64,000 nt of DNA. Source: Mesorhizobium sp. Its GTDB lineage: Bacteria > Pseudomonadota > Alphaproteobacteria > Rhizobiales > Rhizobiaceae. The stretch covers positions 372,001-436,000 of the forward strand of contig SAPZ01000002.1 in assembly GCA_004020875.1 (NCBI GenBank), in the 5' to 3' direction. Positions 19,302 to 28,398 of this stretch are shown here, in pieces. Below the pieces are notes generated by a model. It made no database searches. It saw only the letters and a list, made by a program, of their open reading frames with translations, and was not told where the DNA came from. Made by a program: the position numbers and the translations under genes. The first letter of the stretch is position 1; every line of letters begins with the position of its first letter.

Positions 19302-21380
19302 ATGAAACGCGGGATCGATACCAACCAGATGAAGACCGGTGGCCTTCCGACGCGCGCGCCGATAGCCGCAGGACAGCTGGCACTGGATACCACAGACTAT
19401 GACGAGCGCGCCACCATGCGCGCCTGGGAAAACTTCCTATCCGACGCGCCAAAATGCGCGCGCGATCCGGTCCAGGTCCGCTCGCTGATCCACGAATCCT
19501 GGTACCGGAGCGCCACTGGCGGGATCAACGCGCAAGGCGTCGAGGCCCCCCTCAACAGCAATCGTGACGAGATCGAGTATCTGACCCGCGCCAACGCCGA
19601 GCTGCTTTCGGCGGCGCGGCGGCCCTTCGCCTCTCTGGGCCCGTTGCTGGAAGGGACCGGAGCGATGCTGGTGCTCGCCGACAGTGATGGCGTGCTGATC
19701 GAAGCCATCGGCGACAAGAAGACCCTGCATGATGGCATGGACATTCATCTAGCCATCGGCGGCAAATGGAATGAGGGCGCTGTCGGGACCAACGGGATCG
19801 GCACCGCGCTCTGGACCGGCGAACCGATCTTCGTCCACGCGGCCGAGCATTTCTGCGCTGGCATCAAAGGCTGGACCTGCGCCGGCGCGCCGATCCGCGA
19901 CCCATTGGATGGAAAGATCATCGGCGTCGTTGACCTGTCAGGCTATTCGCCGATCTTCCGGCCCCACAATACCGCACTTGTCGCCGCCACTGCCAGGCAG
20001 ATTGAAAAGGCATTGGCCGAGCAGCAGCAGGAACAGCGCACCCGCTTGCTCGAAGCCTTCATTTCGTCGGCGCCCGGTTATCGCGGCAAGGACGGTCTGG
20101 TGATCGTCGATCACCGTGGCCGAACGATCTTCTGCAACAACGTGCCCAATGGCGAAACCACCGAGGTGACGGATGGGCCGATCGAGCCGGGTCGCGGTCG
20201 TTGGCTCATGAACCTGCCAGCGTCCGGCTCGGACAGCGATCTCGCCGAGGCACTCCCGGCGCATCTGCGGTCCTGCCACATCACGCCACTGAAACTGGAC
20301 GGGAATCTCAGCGGCGCGGCTCTGGTGTTCCCTGCCGCGCCGGTGGTTTCGGGTGTGGCGGTGATCAGCCGGGAGACAAACAAACCGTTGCAGGCAGCAA
20401 CGTCGATGATCGTCGGTGAGAGCGAGAAGCTGCTGGCCGCCATCGATGTCGCCTCCCGCGTGGCTCGGTCGAGGGGCGTGACGTCGCTGCTGATAGAAGG
20501 CGAAACCGGCGTCGGCAAGGAGTTGTTCGCGCGGCTTGTCCATGCCGGCAGTCGGCGTACGGACAACGACCCGTTCGTCGCGTTGAATTGCGGCGCCATC
20601 ACCAAGGAGCTGTTCGGCAGCGAGCTGTTCGGCCATGTGGCTGGCGCCTTTACCGGCGCCTCGCGTGAGGGCAAGGCGGGCGTCTTCGAGCAGGCCAACG
20701 GCGGCGTGCTCAGCCTCGACGAAATTGGAGAGTTGCCGCTCGATATCCAGCCGTTCCTGTTGCGCGTGCTGGAAGAGCGTGTCGTTCACCGCATCGGTGA
20801 CAGCAGGGGGCGGCCGGTGGACGTCCGGCTGGTAGCCTCGACCAATCGCGATCTCAAGCAGGAAGTCGTGGCCGGGCGCTTTCGCAGCGACCTCTATTAC
20901 CGCATCGGCGCCGTCTCGATCCGCGTCCCCGCCTTGCGCGAACGCGGCGAGGACGTGCTGTTGCTGGTCGAGCATTTCAATCGCCATATCGCGGACAAGG
21001 CCGGCAGCGATCCGCTGCGGTTTTCAAGCCGCGCGCTCGACGCGCTGCTGGCCTATCGCTGGCCGGGCAATGTGCGCGAGCTGAAGAACCTGATGGAGCG
21101 CCTGCATATCCTGGCGCGCAACAGCGCCATAGGCCTTGAGGATCTCCCGTGGGAGATTACCGCCGGCAATCACAACGGCGCGACGGCGTACAGCGACAAT
21201 CCCACAGCCATGCTCGAGGCGCCGGTGTGCACGTTCGAGGATGGCGAGCGCCAGGCGATCAGGAACGCCCTTGCCGCCGAGAATGGAAATCTCAGCAAGG
21301 TTGCCCTGAGGCTCGGCATTTCGCGGCCAACGCTCTACCGCAAACTCGATCAATACGGCATCCGACGCGGATTCGTCTGA
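19302..21380 (+). CDS. mimR: sigma-54-dependent activator (AcoR/MimR type)
   Basis: A 692-residue enhancer-binding protein. The N-terminal sensory part contains a GAF-like domain (about 100-230). The AAA+ domain has Walker A (GETGVGKE), the sigma-54 contact loop GAFTGAS, and a Walker B-type stretch (GGVLSLDEIGELPLD). The C-terminus is a Fis-type helix-turn-helix (LSKVALRLGISRPTLYRKL). It converges with the monooxygenase operon, whose start carries a sigma-54 promoter, so it is the likely activator, by analogy with MimR/AcoR responding to substrate or aldehyde/ketone. ATG 19329 is an alternative start. Confidence 0.92.
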   Translation: MKRGIDTNQMKTGGLPTRAPIAAGQLALDTTDYDERATMRAWENFLSDAPKCARDPVQVRSLIHESWYRSATGGINAQGVEAPLNSNRDEIEYLTRANAELLSAARRPFASLGPLLEGTGAMLVLADSDGVLIEAIGDKKTLHDGMDIHLAIGGKWNEGAVGTNGIGTALWTGEPIFVHAAEHFCAGIKGWTCAGAPIRDPLDGKIIGVVDLSGYSPIFRPHNTALVAATARQIEKALAEQQQEQRTRLLEAFISSAPGYRGKDGLVIVDHRGRTIFCNNVPNGETTEVTDGPIEPGRGRWLMNLPASGSDSDLAEALPAHLRSCHITPLKLDGNLSGAALVFPAAPVVSGVAVISRETNKPLQAATSMIVGESEKLLAAIDVASRVARSRGVTSLLIEGETGVGKELFARLVHAGSRRTDNDPFVALNCGAITKELFGSELFGHVAGAFTGASREGKAGVFEQANGGVLSLDEIGELPLDIQPFLLRVLEERVVHRIGDSRGRPVDVRLVASTNRDLKQEVVAGRFRSDLYYRIGAVSIRVPALRERGEDVLLLVEHFNRHIADKAGSDPLRFSSRALDALLAYRWPGNVRELKNLMERLHILARNSAIGLEDLPWEITAGNHNGATAYSDNPTAMLEAPVCTFEDGERQAIRNALAAENGNLSKVALRLGISRPTLYRKLDQYGIRRGFV

Positions 21381-21393
21381 GCGGGGGCAAAAG

Positions 21394-21419
21394 AACCCGT
21401 AGCATTCGCGCCACGGGTT
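21394..21419. terminator. hairpin between convergent mimR and aqpZ
   Basis: AACCCGT at 21394-21400 pairs with ACGGGTT at 21413-21419 across a 12-base loop, directly after the activator stop and before the aqpZ stop. It is placed to end transcription from both sides, though no long U tract follows. Confidence 0.5.
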
Positions 21420-21461
21420 CGAGGGAACTCAGTCAACTAAGGGCATTGGATTGACCGTCGA

Positions 21462-22151
21462 TCAGGCGAGTTGCGGAGCCGGCTCGCCGGCGCCGATCAC
21501 GCCAGCGCGCAGCGCGAATCCGGCCGCGGCGGCGCCAAGGCAAGGCGCGACGATATACAGCCAGAGCTGCGACAGCGCCGCCCCGCCGGCGAACAGGGCT
21601 GGACCTAGCGAGCGGGCCGGGTTGACGGACGATCCGGACACAGCGATGCCGGCAAGATGGATCATGACCAGCGTGAGCCCAATCGCCAGTCCGGCCAGGG
21701 GACCTGCTCCGCCTTCGGCGGTCGCGCGAAGGATGACGACCAGAAACAGGAAGGCGGCGACTGCCTCGAACAGGAAGGCCGATGTCGCCGAATAGGCCGA
21801 CCAGCCGTTCTGGGCAAAGCCATTGGCGGCGACGTCGTAGCCACCGCCCTTCCCTTCCACGATCACATAAAGGACGGCCGATGCGAAGATCGCTCCCAGA
21901 CATTGCGCGACGACATAGCCGATCAGATCGCCGGATTTCATCCGGCCGGAAACAAACACGCCGAGGCTCACCGCCGGATTGAGATGCGCGCCCGAAATCG
22001 GCCCGATCGAGTAGGCCATCGCCACCACCGACAGGCCGAAGGCCGTGGCGACGCCGAGCAGGCCGACCTCGGAGCGCATGAAAAGAACCGTTGCGCAGCC
22101 GAAGAAAACCAGCGCGAAGGTTCCGACGAATTCACAGATGTATTTGTTCAT
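21462..22151 (-). CDS. aqpZ: aquaporin Z-type channel
   Basis: A 229-residue major intrinsic protein with six membrane helices and both NPA signatures (GAHLNPAVSLG and GSSVNPARSLGPAL). The Arg after the second NPA and the compact length suggest a water-type rather than glycerol-type pore. It is the last gene of the monooxygenase operon, about 70 bases after the alcohol dehydrogenase. Its role there is open: osmotic adjustment or movement of a small alcohol or ketone. Confidence 0.93.
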   Translation of the reverse strand: MNKYICEFVGTFALVFFGCATVLFMRSEVGLLGVATAFGLSVVAMAYSIGPISGAHLNPAVSLGVFVSGRMKSGDLIGYVVAQCLGAIFASAVLYVIVEGKGGGYDVAANGFAQNGWSAYSATSAFLFEAVAAFLFLVVILRATAEGGAGPLAGLAIGLTLVMIHLAGIAVSGSSVNPARSLGPALFAGGAALSQLWLYIVAPCLGAAAAGFALRAGVIGAGEPAPQLA

Positions 22152-22223
22152 ATTTTCTCTCCCTCTGGATGATGATGGGGACCGGGCGCCGCACCGGTCT
22201 GCGCGGCGTTCGGTCCAGGCGTT

Positions 22224-23267
22224 TTACGGCACGATGACGCCGCGGCCGGTGAACCGCCGGTTCTTGAAATCGTCGAGCGCTGCGTTGATGCTGGCGAGGT
22301 TGTATTCGGTGTAATGCATCTTCACCTTGCCATCGGCGTTGAGTTCCATCAGTTCGACGAGCTCGGTGAAATTGCCGACTAGGCTGCCGCCGATGTTGAT
22401 CTCCTCGATAACCAGATGCGCGGTCGGCACGTTGACCGAGCCGCCATAGCCGACGACGAACAGCTGGCCGCCCTTGCGCACCATCTTCCAGCAGATGTTC
22501 TCGACGCCGAGCTCGCCGACGAAGTCGATGACCACATGAGCGCCGCCGCTGGTGATCGCCTTCACCTCGTCGACGACATTCGGCCCGCCGTCGAGAACAA
22601 AATCGGCGCCGAGGTCCTTTGCCAGCACGCGCGCCGCCGGCTCCCGGTCGACGGCAATGATGCGGCAACCGGAAATCGCATGCAGCGATTGCAGCGCGAT
22701 GTGGCCGAGCCCGCCTATGCCGAGCAGGACGCAATAGCTGCCTGGCCGCAAAAGCTTCGCGGCGCGTTTGGCTGCCCGGTAGGCGGTGATGCCAGCATCG
22801 GCCAGCGGCGCCACTTCGATTGGCGTGACATTGGCATTCAGCTTGATCAGCGAGCGCTCGCTGGTGATGAAGTATTCAGCGAAGCCGCCATTCATGCCCA
22901 GGCCTGGAAACTGTCCGTTATCGCAGTACATGTCCTCGCCGTGCCGGCAGTTGAGACAGATGCCGCAGGAGCGGAAGGGATGGCAGATCACGGCGTCGCC
23001 CCGCTTGACCGACCTGACGCCGCTGCCGACCTCCTCGACCCAGCCGGCATTTTCATGACCCATGATATAGGGCAGCAGCGTGCCCTCGGGGTCCATGGTC
23101 GGCTTCCACACCCCTTCGATGATGTGCAGGTCGGTGCGGCAGAGGCCGGCGGCGCCGACCCGCACGATCACCTCGTCGGGGGCGGTGATCGTCGGCGCCT
23201 TGACCTCCTCGATCTTGAGCTTCACGTTCATTTTCGGATCGTATTCGTAAAGTCTGGCAGCTTTCAT
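22224..23267 (-). CDS. zinc-dependent alcohol dehydrogenase
   Basis: A 347-residue medium-chain dehydrogenase. Catalytic zinc ligands are in GLCRTDLH and GHENAGWVEEVGSG; the structural zinc lobe is CGICLNCRHGEDMYC; the NAD-binding Rossmann motif is GIGGLGHIALQ. As part of the monooxygenase operon it would oxidise the alcohol formed by hydroxylation (for example 1- or 2-propanol), which is an inference from mim/prm clusters. Confidence 0.93.
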   Translation of the reverse strand: MKAARLYEYDPKMNVKLKIEEVKAPTITAPDEVIVRVGAAGLCRTDLHIIEGVWKPTMDPEGTLLPYIMGHENAGWVEEVGSGVRSVKRGDAVICHPFRSCGICLNCRHGEDMYCDNGQFPGLGMNGGFAEYFITSERSLIKLNANVTPIEVAPLADAGITAYRAAKRAAKLLRPGSYCVLLGIGGLGHIALQSLHAISGCRIIAVDREPAARVLAKDLGADFVLDGGPNVVDEVKAITSGGAHVVIDFVGELGVENICWKMVRKGGQLFVVGYGGSVNVPTAHLVIEEINIGGSLVGNFTELVELMELNADGKVKMHYTEYNLASINAALDDFKNRRFTGRGVIVP

Positions 23268-23297
23268 CGTCGTATCCTCTCAAGTCCGGAAATTGGT

Positions 23298-24929
23298 TCA
23301 GGCGCGGCCAAGCTTTTCCGCGCCACCGCCGAGCGCCGGGCCGGCCGTCGGGTCCTCATCCTCGGCGAGATCGCCGATCAAGGTTTCAGTGGTCAGGATC
23401 AGCGTCGCGACCGAAGCCGCATTGGCGAGCGCCGTATAGGTGACGCGAACAGGGTCGATGATCCCGGCTTCGAACATGTTCTGGTAATTGCCGGCGGATG
23501 CGTTGTAGCCGTAGCCGCCGTTGATACGCGTCACTTCGCACACCACGGCGTCGGGATCGGCGCCGGCATTGGCGGCGATGCGCCATAGTGGCCGTGTCAG
23601 CACCGAGCGGACCAGACGCACACCTTCGGCGACATCGCCCTCGACACTGGTCGCCACCTTGTCGAGCAGCGGCGCGATCTGGGCCAACGCCGAGCCGCCG
23701 CCGGCGACCACGCCCTCCTCGGACGCCGCGCGCACCGCATTCAGCGAATCCTCGATCAGCTGTATGGTCCGCTTCTGCTCGACCGGCGTGACGCCGCCGG
23801 CATAGAGGATGGCGGTGCCGCCCGAGAGCTTGGCCAGGCGCTCGCGCAGCTTGTCCTGTTCAATGTTCGGCGGCGCGGCTTCATATTGGCGCTGCACCTG
23901 GGCGCGCCGCGAGGCGATCGCGTCATGGTCGCCGCCACCGCGAATGATCGATGTGTAGGACGAGCTGGTTCTCACCCGCTCGGCGGTCCCAAGATCATCG
24001 ACCGTGATGTCCTCCAACCGGCCGCCGAGGTCGCGGGCAATCACACGGCCACCGGTGATGATCGCCAGATCCTCCATCATCGCCTTGCGCCAATGGCCGT
24101 ATTCCGGCGGATGGACGACGAGGTATTTGCCGGGCCCTTGCTTGCCGAGCAGCGTCACCACGACTTCCGGCGACACTTCCTCGGACACGATCAGCAGCGG
24201 CCGCCCGGCGTCGTCTGCGATGCGGCGCGCAGCCTCGAGTGCCATCGGTTCCTTGATCTTGAGATCGGTCATCAGGATGAACGGCCGCTCGAGCACGGCC
24301 TCCATCTTCTCCTGGTCGGTGACCATGTGATGCGAGAGGTAGCCTCGGTCGAAGGACATGCCCTCGACGACGTCGAGCGTGGTCTCGTTGGTCACGCTGA
24401 AGTCCGTGGTGATGACGCCTTCCGCCCCAACGCGCTGATGCGCTTCCGCCACAAGCGCGCCAAGCCTCGCGTCGGTCGCGGCGATGTTGGCGACCGAGGC
24501 GAGGATACCATTGCCCTTGGCAGGCCTGGCGGATGCCTTGAGGGCCGAAACCACCGCCCCTACGGCAAGCTCGATGCCCTTGCACAGATCGACGGATTTC
24601 GCGCCGCGTTCGTTTGCCTCGACACCGCCCTGGATCAGCGCATTGGCGAGCACGATGGCAGTCGTCGTGCCGTCGCCCGCCACTTCGTTCGTCTGCATCG
24701 AGACTTCGCGGACCACTTGCGCGCCCATGTTCTCGAAGCGATCGTGGAGTTCGATCTCGGAAGCGATGCTGACGCCGTCGCGCGTCACCATCGGCGTGCC
24801 AATCGGCCGGTCGATCATGGCGTTCATGCCTTTGGGCCCGAGCGTCGGCTCGACGGCCGTCGCCAGCCTGAAGACGCCTCGGGCAAGAGCTCGGCGGGCC
24901 TCTGAATTGTGAAGCATGATTTTGGGCAT
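23298..24929 (-). CDS. mimG: operon-specific GroEL-type chaperonin (MimG-like)
   Basis: A 543-residue group I chaperonin with ATP-site motifs ([29 protein letters not shown]) and a GGGSALAQIAP block. It is clearly divergent from the housekeeping-like GroEL at 45094-46722 and lacks the GGM-repeat tail, ending EDPTAGPALGGGAEKLGRA. AAGGAGGA precedes the ATG at 24929. In mycobacterial mim operons a dedicated GroEL is needed to fold the large hydroxylase subunit; the same job is likely here. Confidence 0.93.
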   Translation of the reverse strand: MPKIMLHNSEARRALARGVFRLATAVEPTLGPKGMNAMIDRPIGTPMVTRDGVSIASEIELHDRFENMGAQVVREVSMQTNEVAGDGTTTAIVLANALIQGGVEANERGAKSVDLCKGIELAVGAVVSALKASARPAKGNGILASVANIAATDARLGALVAEAHQRVGAEGVITTDFSVTNETTLDVVEGMSFDRGYLSHHMVTDQEKMEAVLERPFILMTDLKIKEPMALEAARRIADDAGRPLLIVSEEVSPEVVVTLLGKQGPGKYLVVHPPEYGHWRKAMMEDLAIITGGRVIARDLGGRLEDITVDDLGTAERVRTSSSYTSIIRGGGDHDAIASRRAQVQRQYEAAPPNIEQDKLRERLAKLSGGTAILYAGGVTPVEQKRTIQLIEDSLNAVRAASEEGVVAGGGSALAQIAPLLDKVATSVEGDVAEGVRLVRSVLTRPLWRIAANAGADPDAVVCEVTRINGGYGYNASAGNYQNMFEAGIIDPVRVTYTALANAASVATLILTTETLIGDLAEDEDPTAGPALGGGAEKLGRA

Positions 24930-25005
24930 GACTCCTCCTTCCGCCTTACGGGCGGTTTGTTGGTTAGGGGCCTCGTGCGGGGGAGGCCGTTGCTTTCGTT
25001 TCTGC

Positions 25006-25803
25006 TTAGGTGACCGGCGCGTTTCGCGCCGGCACGCGGTCCATGATGAAATCGACCAGCGTCGGTTCGCCGTCGACCACGTCCAGTTTCTTGTACCGGG
25101 TCTGCTTGAGCCCACGGCAAAGCGCGCCGTTGAACTCCATGTTGACGCGCACGCCGCGCAGTTCGGCGAGATAGGCGCTGAGCGCATCGGGCGGTATGTG
25201 CCGCTCTTCCCATGTCACGAAGACAGGACCATCCGTCCTGCGGTCGGGAAAGCGCTCAAGCAGAGCCGCCCTGTACCTGGGCTTCTGTTTGGCGGCTTCG
25301 CCCGGTTCTAACCGCGCGACGTCGTATGCCGGCAGGTCCATTCCGACGATTTCCCGGTCCGTCAGGCCGTATTGCCGCAGGCCGCACAAAACCGCTTCCT
25401 GGCGCCGTTTGAATGCCTTCATCCTGAAAGTTTCACGCACGGCGCCGAGATCCGTGTCCGCGGCCAGCTCAGCGAATATGTCGCCGAATGTCTTGCCGGC
25501 CTCGATGCCACGATTGACCTCGTCGGCGAACATATGGTCGTGCAGTTTGACGCCATAGGCCGGTGACCAGGAGAGCCGGTCGAGCGTGGTACGCACACCG
25601 TCGAGCATGAGGAAGGCGAAGTTGGGCGAGCACCAGTAGGTCGGCAGGCGGAAATCGACCTCCACGCTGCCGTCATCCTTCACCTCGGCCCGCTCGACGA
25701 AGCCCATCTCGGTGATGGGTTCGTCGAGTTCCGGGTCGTTGACCTCACCAAGGCGCCGCCAGAGTTCCTTCTCGCGGCTGTCGGAAACGCTGGCGGTTGC
25801 CAT
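25006..25803 (-). CDS. MIP18/DUF59-domain protein of the monooxygenase operon
   Basis: A 265-residue protein whose first ~100 residues are a MIP18/DUF59 domain (EVNDPELDEPITEMGFVERA) with a Cys in LPTYWCSPNF. An uncharacterised C-terminal extension of about 150 residues follows. MIP18 proteins help iron-sulfur or other metal-site assembly. Here it may load the di-iron site or the reductase cluster; it is regularly found in mim/prm-like clusters. It sits between the amidohydrolase and GroEL genes. Confidence 0.82.
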   Translation of the reverse strand: MATASVSDSREKELWRRLGEVNDPELDEPITEMGFVERAEVKDDGSVEVDFRLPTYWCSPNFAFLMLDGVRTTLDRLSWSPAYGVKLHDHMFADEVNRGIEAGKTFGDIFAELAADTDLGAVRETFRMKAFKRRQEAVLCGLRQYGLTDREIVGMDLPAYDVARLEPGEAAKQKPRYRAALLERFPDRRTDGPVFVTWEERHIPPDALSAYLAELRGVRVNMEFNGALCRGLKQTRYKKLDVVDGEPTLVDFIMDRVPARNAPVT

Positions 25804-25808
25804 GGTTC

Positions 25809-26831
25809 CTACTCCGCCGCGATGCTGAAGGGCGAGCTTGCGAGCGCCTTCTTCTTGGCATCGATGTCGATGTTGTAGAGGCGCGCGGCGTTCAGGCCGA
25901 GGATCTTCTCCTTGATCTCGTCGGTCAGTTGCACACCACGCTCCACGGCGATGTCCTGAGGAATCTGATAGGCCCAGAATTTCTCGACAAGCCAGCGGGG
26001 CGTCCAGATCGCGTAATCGGAGCCGAACAAGATCTTCTCCGGCCCTACCCAGAACAGCAATTCAGCGATGACCTCGCCGAAATAACGCGGGCGCGAATGG
26101 ATGAAGGGCAATGCCACGGCCAGGCCGCCATAGACGTTGGTTTCCTGCGTCGCGATCCAGCAGAAATCGTCGAGGCGCGGCAGCCCGCAATGCTCGACGA
26201 TCCAGTTTAGGCCCTGGAAATCCGTCGCCGCATGGTCGACGTCATGCACGTCGAAGGCATCCTTGCTGAGCGGGATGATCGTCGGGCCCTTGTGGACGTG
26301 GATGTTCCTGATGCCGAGCTTGTCGCACAGCTCGAAGCACCTGTAGGCATCAGGATCGGTGAGCGTCCAGCCCTTGGAGGCGCCATTCCACTCGGCCGTG
26401 TACATCTTCACGCCCTTGATGTCGTAAGTCTCCTTCATGAAATGGATGTATTCGAGCGCCTTCTCGCCATCGCGCGGATCGAAGGCGCCGTTGACGACGA
26501 ACCGCTCCGGATAGCGTTTGGCCACCTCCGCGTTGCGCTCGATCGTGTTGAAGCCGTTCTTGTAGAAATCCTTCAGGTAGGTCGACTGCACGATCGCCAC
26601 GTCGTCGGGACCGTCGATGAACAGATCGCGGTAGAGATCGTCGGCGCTGTATTTTTCGAACTTGCCCTTCTCCCAGAGCTGCTCTTTCGGGCTCAGCCCG
26701 GTGTGATAGGCATAAAAGCAGTCGATGAACTGCTTGCCGTGGATGTTCTTCTGGTTTTCCGGGCTGCCGTCCCAGAAATGGGTGTGGCCGTCGACCACGA
26801 AGATGTCCTTGCCTTCAGGTGTCGTATACAT
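25809..26831 (-). CDS. amidohydrolase-family (ACMSD-like) TIM-barrel protein
   Basis: A 340-residue metal-dependent hydrolase/decarboxylase of the amidohydrolase-2 type. The N-terminal metal motif VDGHTHFWDG, the central RNIHVHKGP, the EHCGLPRLDD stretch and the late FGSDYAIW supply the typical metal ligands. It is conserved in propane/acetone monooxygenase operons, but its reaction there is not established. Confidence 0.88.
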   Translation of the reverse strand: MYTTPEGKDIFVVDGHTHFWDGSPENQKNIHGKQFIDCFYAYHTGLSPKEQLWEKGKFEKYSADDLYRDLFIDGPDDVAIVQSTYLKDFYKNGFNTIERNAEVAKRYPERFVVNGAFDPRDGEKALEYIHFMKETYDIKGVKMYTAEWNGASKGWTLTDPDAYRCFELCDKLGIRNIHVHKGPTIIPLSKDAFDVHDVDHAATDFQGLNWIVEHCGLPRLDDFCWIATQETNVYGGLAVALPFIHSRPRYFGEVIAELLFWVGPEKILFGSDYAIWTPRWLVEKFWAYQIPQDIAVERGVQLTDEIKEKILGLNAARLYNIDIDAKKKALASSPFSIAAE

Positions 26832-26901
26832 TTTCTTGCCTCCGCAATCGTCGTGTTGATGAGGGCCGGCGCGCCGAAACCGGCGGCGCGCCGGGGCTTT
26901 C

Positions 26902-27270
26902 TCAGATGTACTCGAAGACCTCGTCCATGTTGCCGAACAGGATCACGGTGTTGTCGTCGATGCGCACCATGCGGCCGTAGTGGGTGGAGGTGTTGACCTC
27001 GAAGATCTCCGCGGTCATCTCGCGGCCGAGATATTCGCTGATCTCGTCCATCTTGAAGATCAGCTTGCCGCTGCCGTCGATGCGGATCATGGCCGGCTGA
27101 TAGGTGACGATCACTCCAGGCTTCTTGCCCATGAATTCGGCGATGGCGCGGGCCTCGACCGAGTCGTTCATGGTGACACCGCACTGGTGCGAGATCGTCT
27201 GCTCAAAAGTGATGTCCTTCATCGACTTGAAGATGTTGGACTGCGAGGCGTCGCGTGCTGCTACTGACAT
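26902..27270 (-). CDS. mimD: monooxygenase coupling/effector protein (MmoB/DmpM family)
   Basis: A 122-residue small cofactor-free regulatory protein that would bind the hydroxylase and tune oxygen activation. Family features include VTMNDSVEARAIAEFM, VTYQPAMIRIDGSGKL and a C-terminal DEVFEYI. The ATG at 27270 follows the small hydroxylase subunit by 16 bases. Order and size match MimD/PrmD. Confidence 0.92.
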   Translation of the reverse strand: MSVAARDASQSNIFKSMKDITFEQTISHQCGVTMNDSVEARAIAEFMGKKPGVIVTYQPAMIRIDGSGKLIFKMDEISEYLGREMTAEIFEVNTSTHYGRMVRIDDNTVILFGNMDEVFEYI

Positions 27271-27286
27271 GATCTTCTCTCCCTGT

Positions 27287-28345
27287 TCAGCGCTTGAGGC
27301 CGAGTTCGCCGAGGATCCGGCCGATCCGTTCCTCGGATTGGGCGCGAACGTCGGTGAAGGAAACCGGCTTGGAATGTGGCATCGACCAGATCGGCTGCAG
27401 GCCGGCGGCTGCCTTGTCGGCGAGCGCGCCGTGCTTGTTCGCCCAGCCCTGGAACAGCTTCCTGTTTGCCGCGCCATGCTTCTCGTCGTTGGCGAGCAGG
27501 TAGATCAGGTCGATGGTGTTGGCGAGGTTGCGCTCGTAGTCGGCTTCAGCCGCCGAGATCACCGGCGGCGTGATGAAGTCGTGGTTGGCCGCCGCCGCCT
27601 GCATCAGGAAGCCGGAGCGGAACAACTCGCCGACCAGCGGCTCGAACACGATGTTGATGGCGAAGTACTGCTCGAGATAGTCGCTCGTGCCCATGATGGT
27701 CTCGACCGCCTCGCGGGCGCCCTGCCACACGCCGTCCTCGAGCCAGTGCTTCTTGCCGAGCTCGTCGTCCCAGCCGGCGATGTCCATGCCGATCTCGGCG
27801 AGATAGAGCGTGATGTCCTGGGCGAGCCTCAGCTTGTAGGAAGAGTTGGTCAGCGTCGCATTGTTAATCATCTGCGTGTAGCCGTAGCGCTGCGCCTGCA
27901 TGAGCGACGTGCCCAGGCCGAACTCGGCATGCTTCCATGCTCCGAGATGCGCCTGCAGGAGCTTGGCCCAGACCTTGTCGAACGTCTTCGGCGCGCCGGC
28001 GCGGCGGGCGTTGGTAATGACGCTCTGCACCATCGTCTCGATCTTCGACTGACGCTGGTAATGCGTGCGTTCCCACTCCTGGTCAGGAGCGCGGAAGGCA
28101 TGCCAGTTCGAGCTCTTGGCGGCCGTGTTGTCTTTGACATAGGCGCCTTTGCCGTCCGGGAAGTTGATGATCCAGTCCTGGATCAGGTAGCGCTCCGGGT
28201 CGGGCTGCACGTCGACCGTGACATCCTCGTAGTGGGTGGCGCGCTGACCTTTCGGATCGAAGTACCGATATTTGCGGCTGTCCGAATCGGCGAAGATCGC
28301 GGCGCCCGCGGCTCCCGATCCTACTGAACTCGACGTTGCTACCAT
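27287..28345 (-). CDS. mimC: soluble di-iron monooxygenase hydroxylase, small (beta) subunit
   Basis: A 352-residue ferritin-like subunit that structurally supports the catalytic subunit. Stretches such as RYFDPKGQRATHYEDVTV, YLIQDWIINFPDGKG, LQAHLGAWKHAEFGLG and FAINIVFEPLVGELFRSGF are typical of the beta subunit. The ATG at 28345 has GGGAG eight bases upstream. It lacks the paired ExxH motifs of the alpha subunit. Confidence 0.93.
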   Translation of the reverse strand: MVATSSSVGSGAAGAAIFADSDSRKYRYFDPKGQRATHYEDVTVDVQPDPERYLIQDWIINFPDGKGAYVKDNTAAKSSNWHAFRAPDQEWERTHYQRQSKIETMVQSVITNARRAGAPKTFDKVWAKLLQAHLGAWKHAEFGLGTSLMQAQRYGYTQMINNATLTNSSYKLRLAQDITLYLAEIGMDIAGWDDELGKKHWLEDGVWQGAREAVETIMGTSDYLEQYFAINIVFEPLVGELFRSGFLMQAAAANHDFITPPVISAAEADYERNLANTIDLIYLLANDEKHGAANRKLFQGWANKHGALADKAAAGLQPIWSMPHSKPVSFTDVRAQSEERIGRILGELGLKR

Positions 28346-28398
28346 TGTTTTCACTCCCTTTGTTGCAGTTGCTCTAAAGTCGGCGGCTCCGGCACGCC

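Noticed and set aside
22180..22199. GACCGG/CCGGTC inverted repeat between adh and aqpZ as a terminator
   Set aside because: Short stem without a U tract; it would separate aqpZ from the operon, which spacing does not support.
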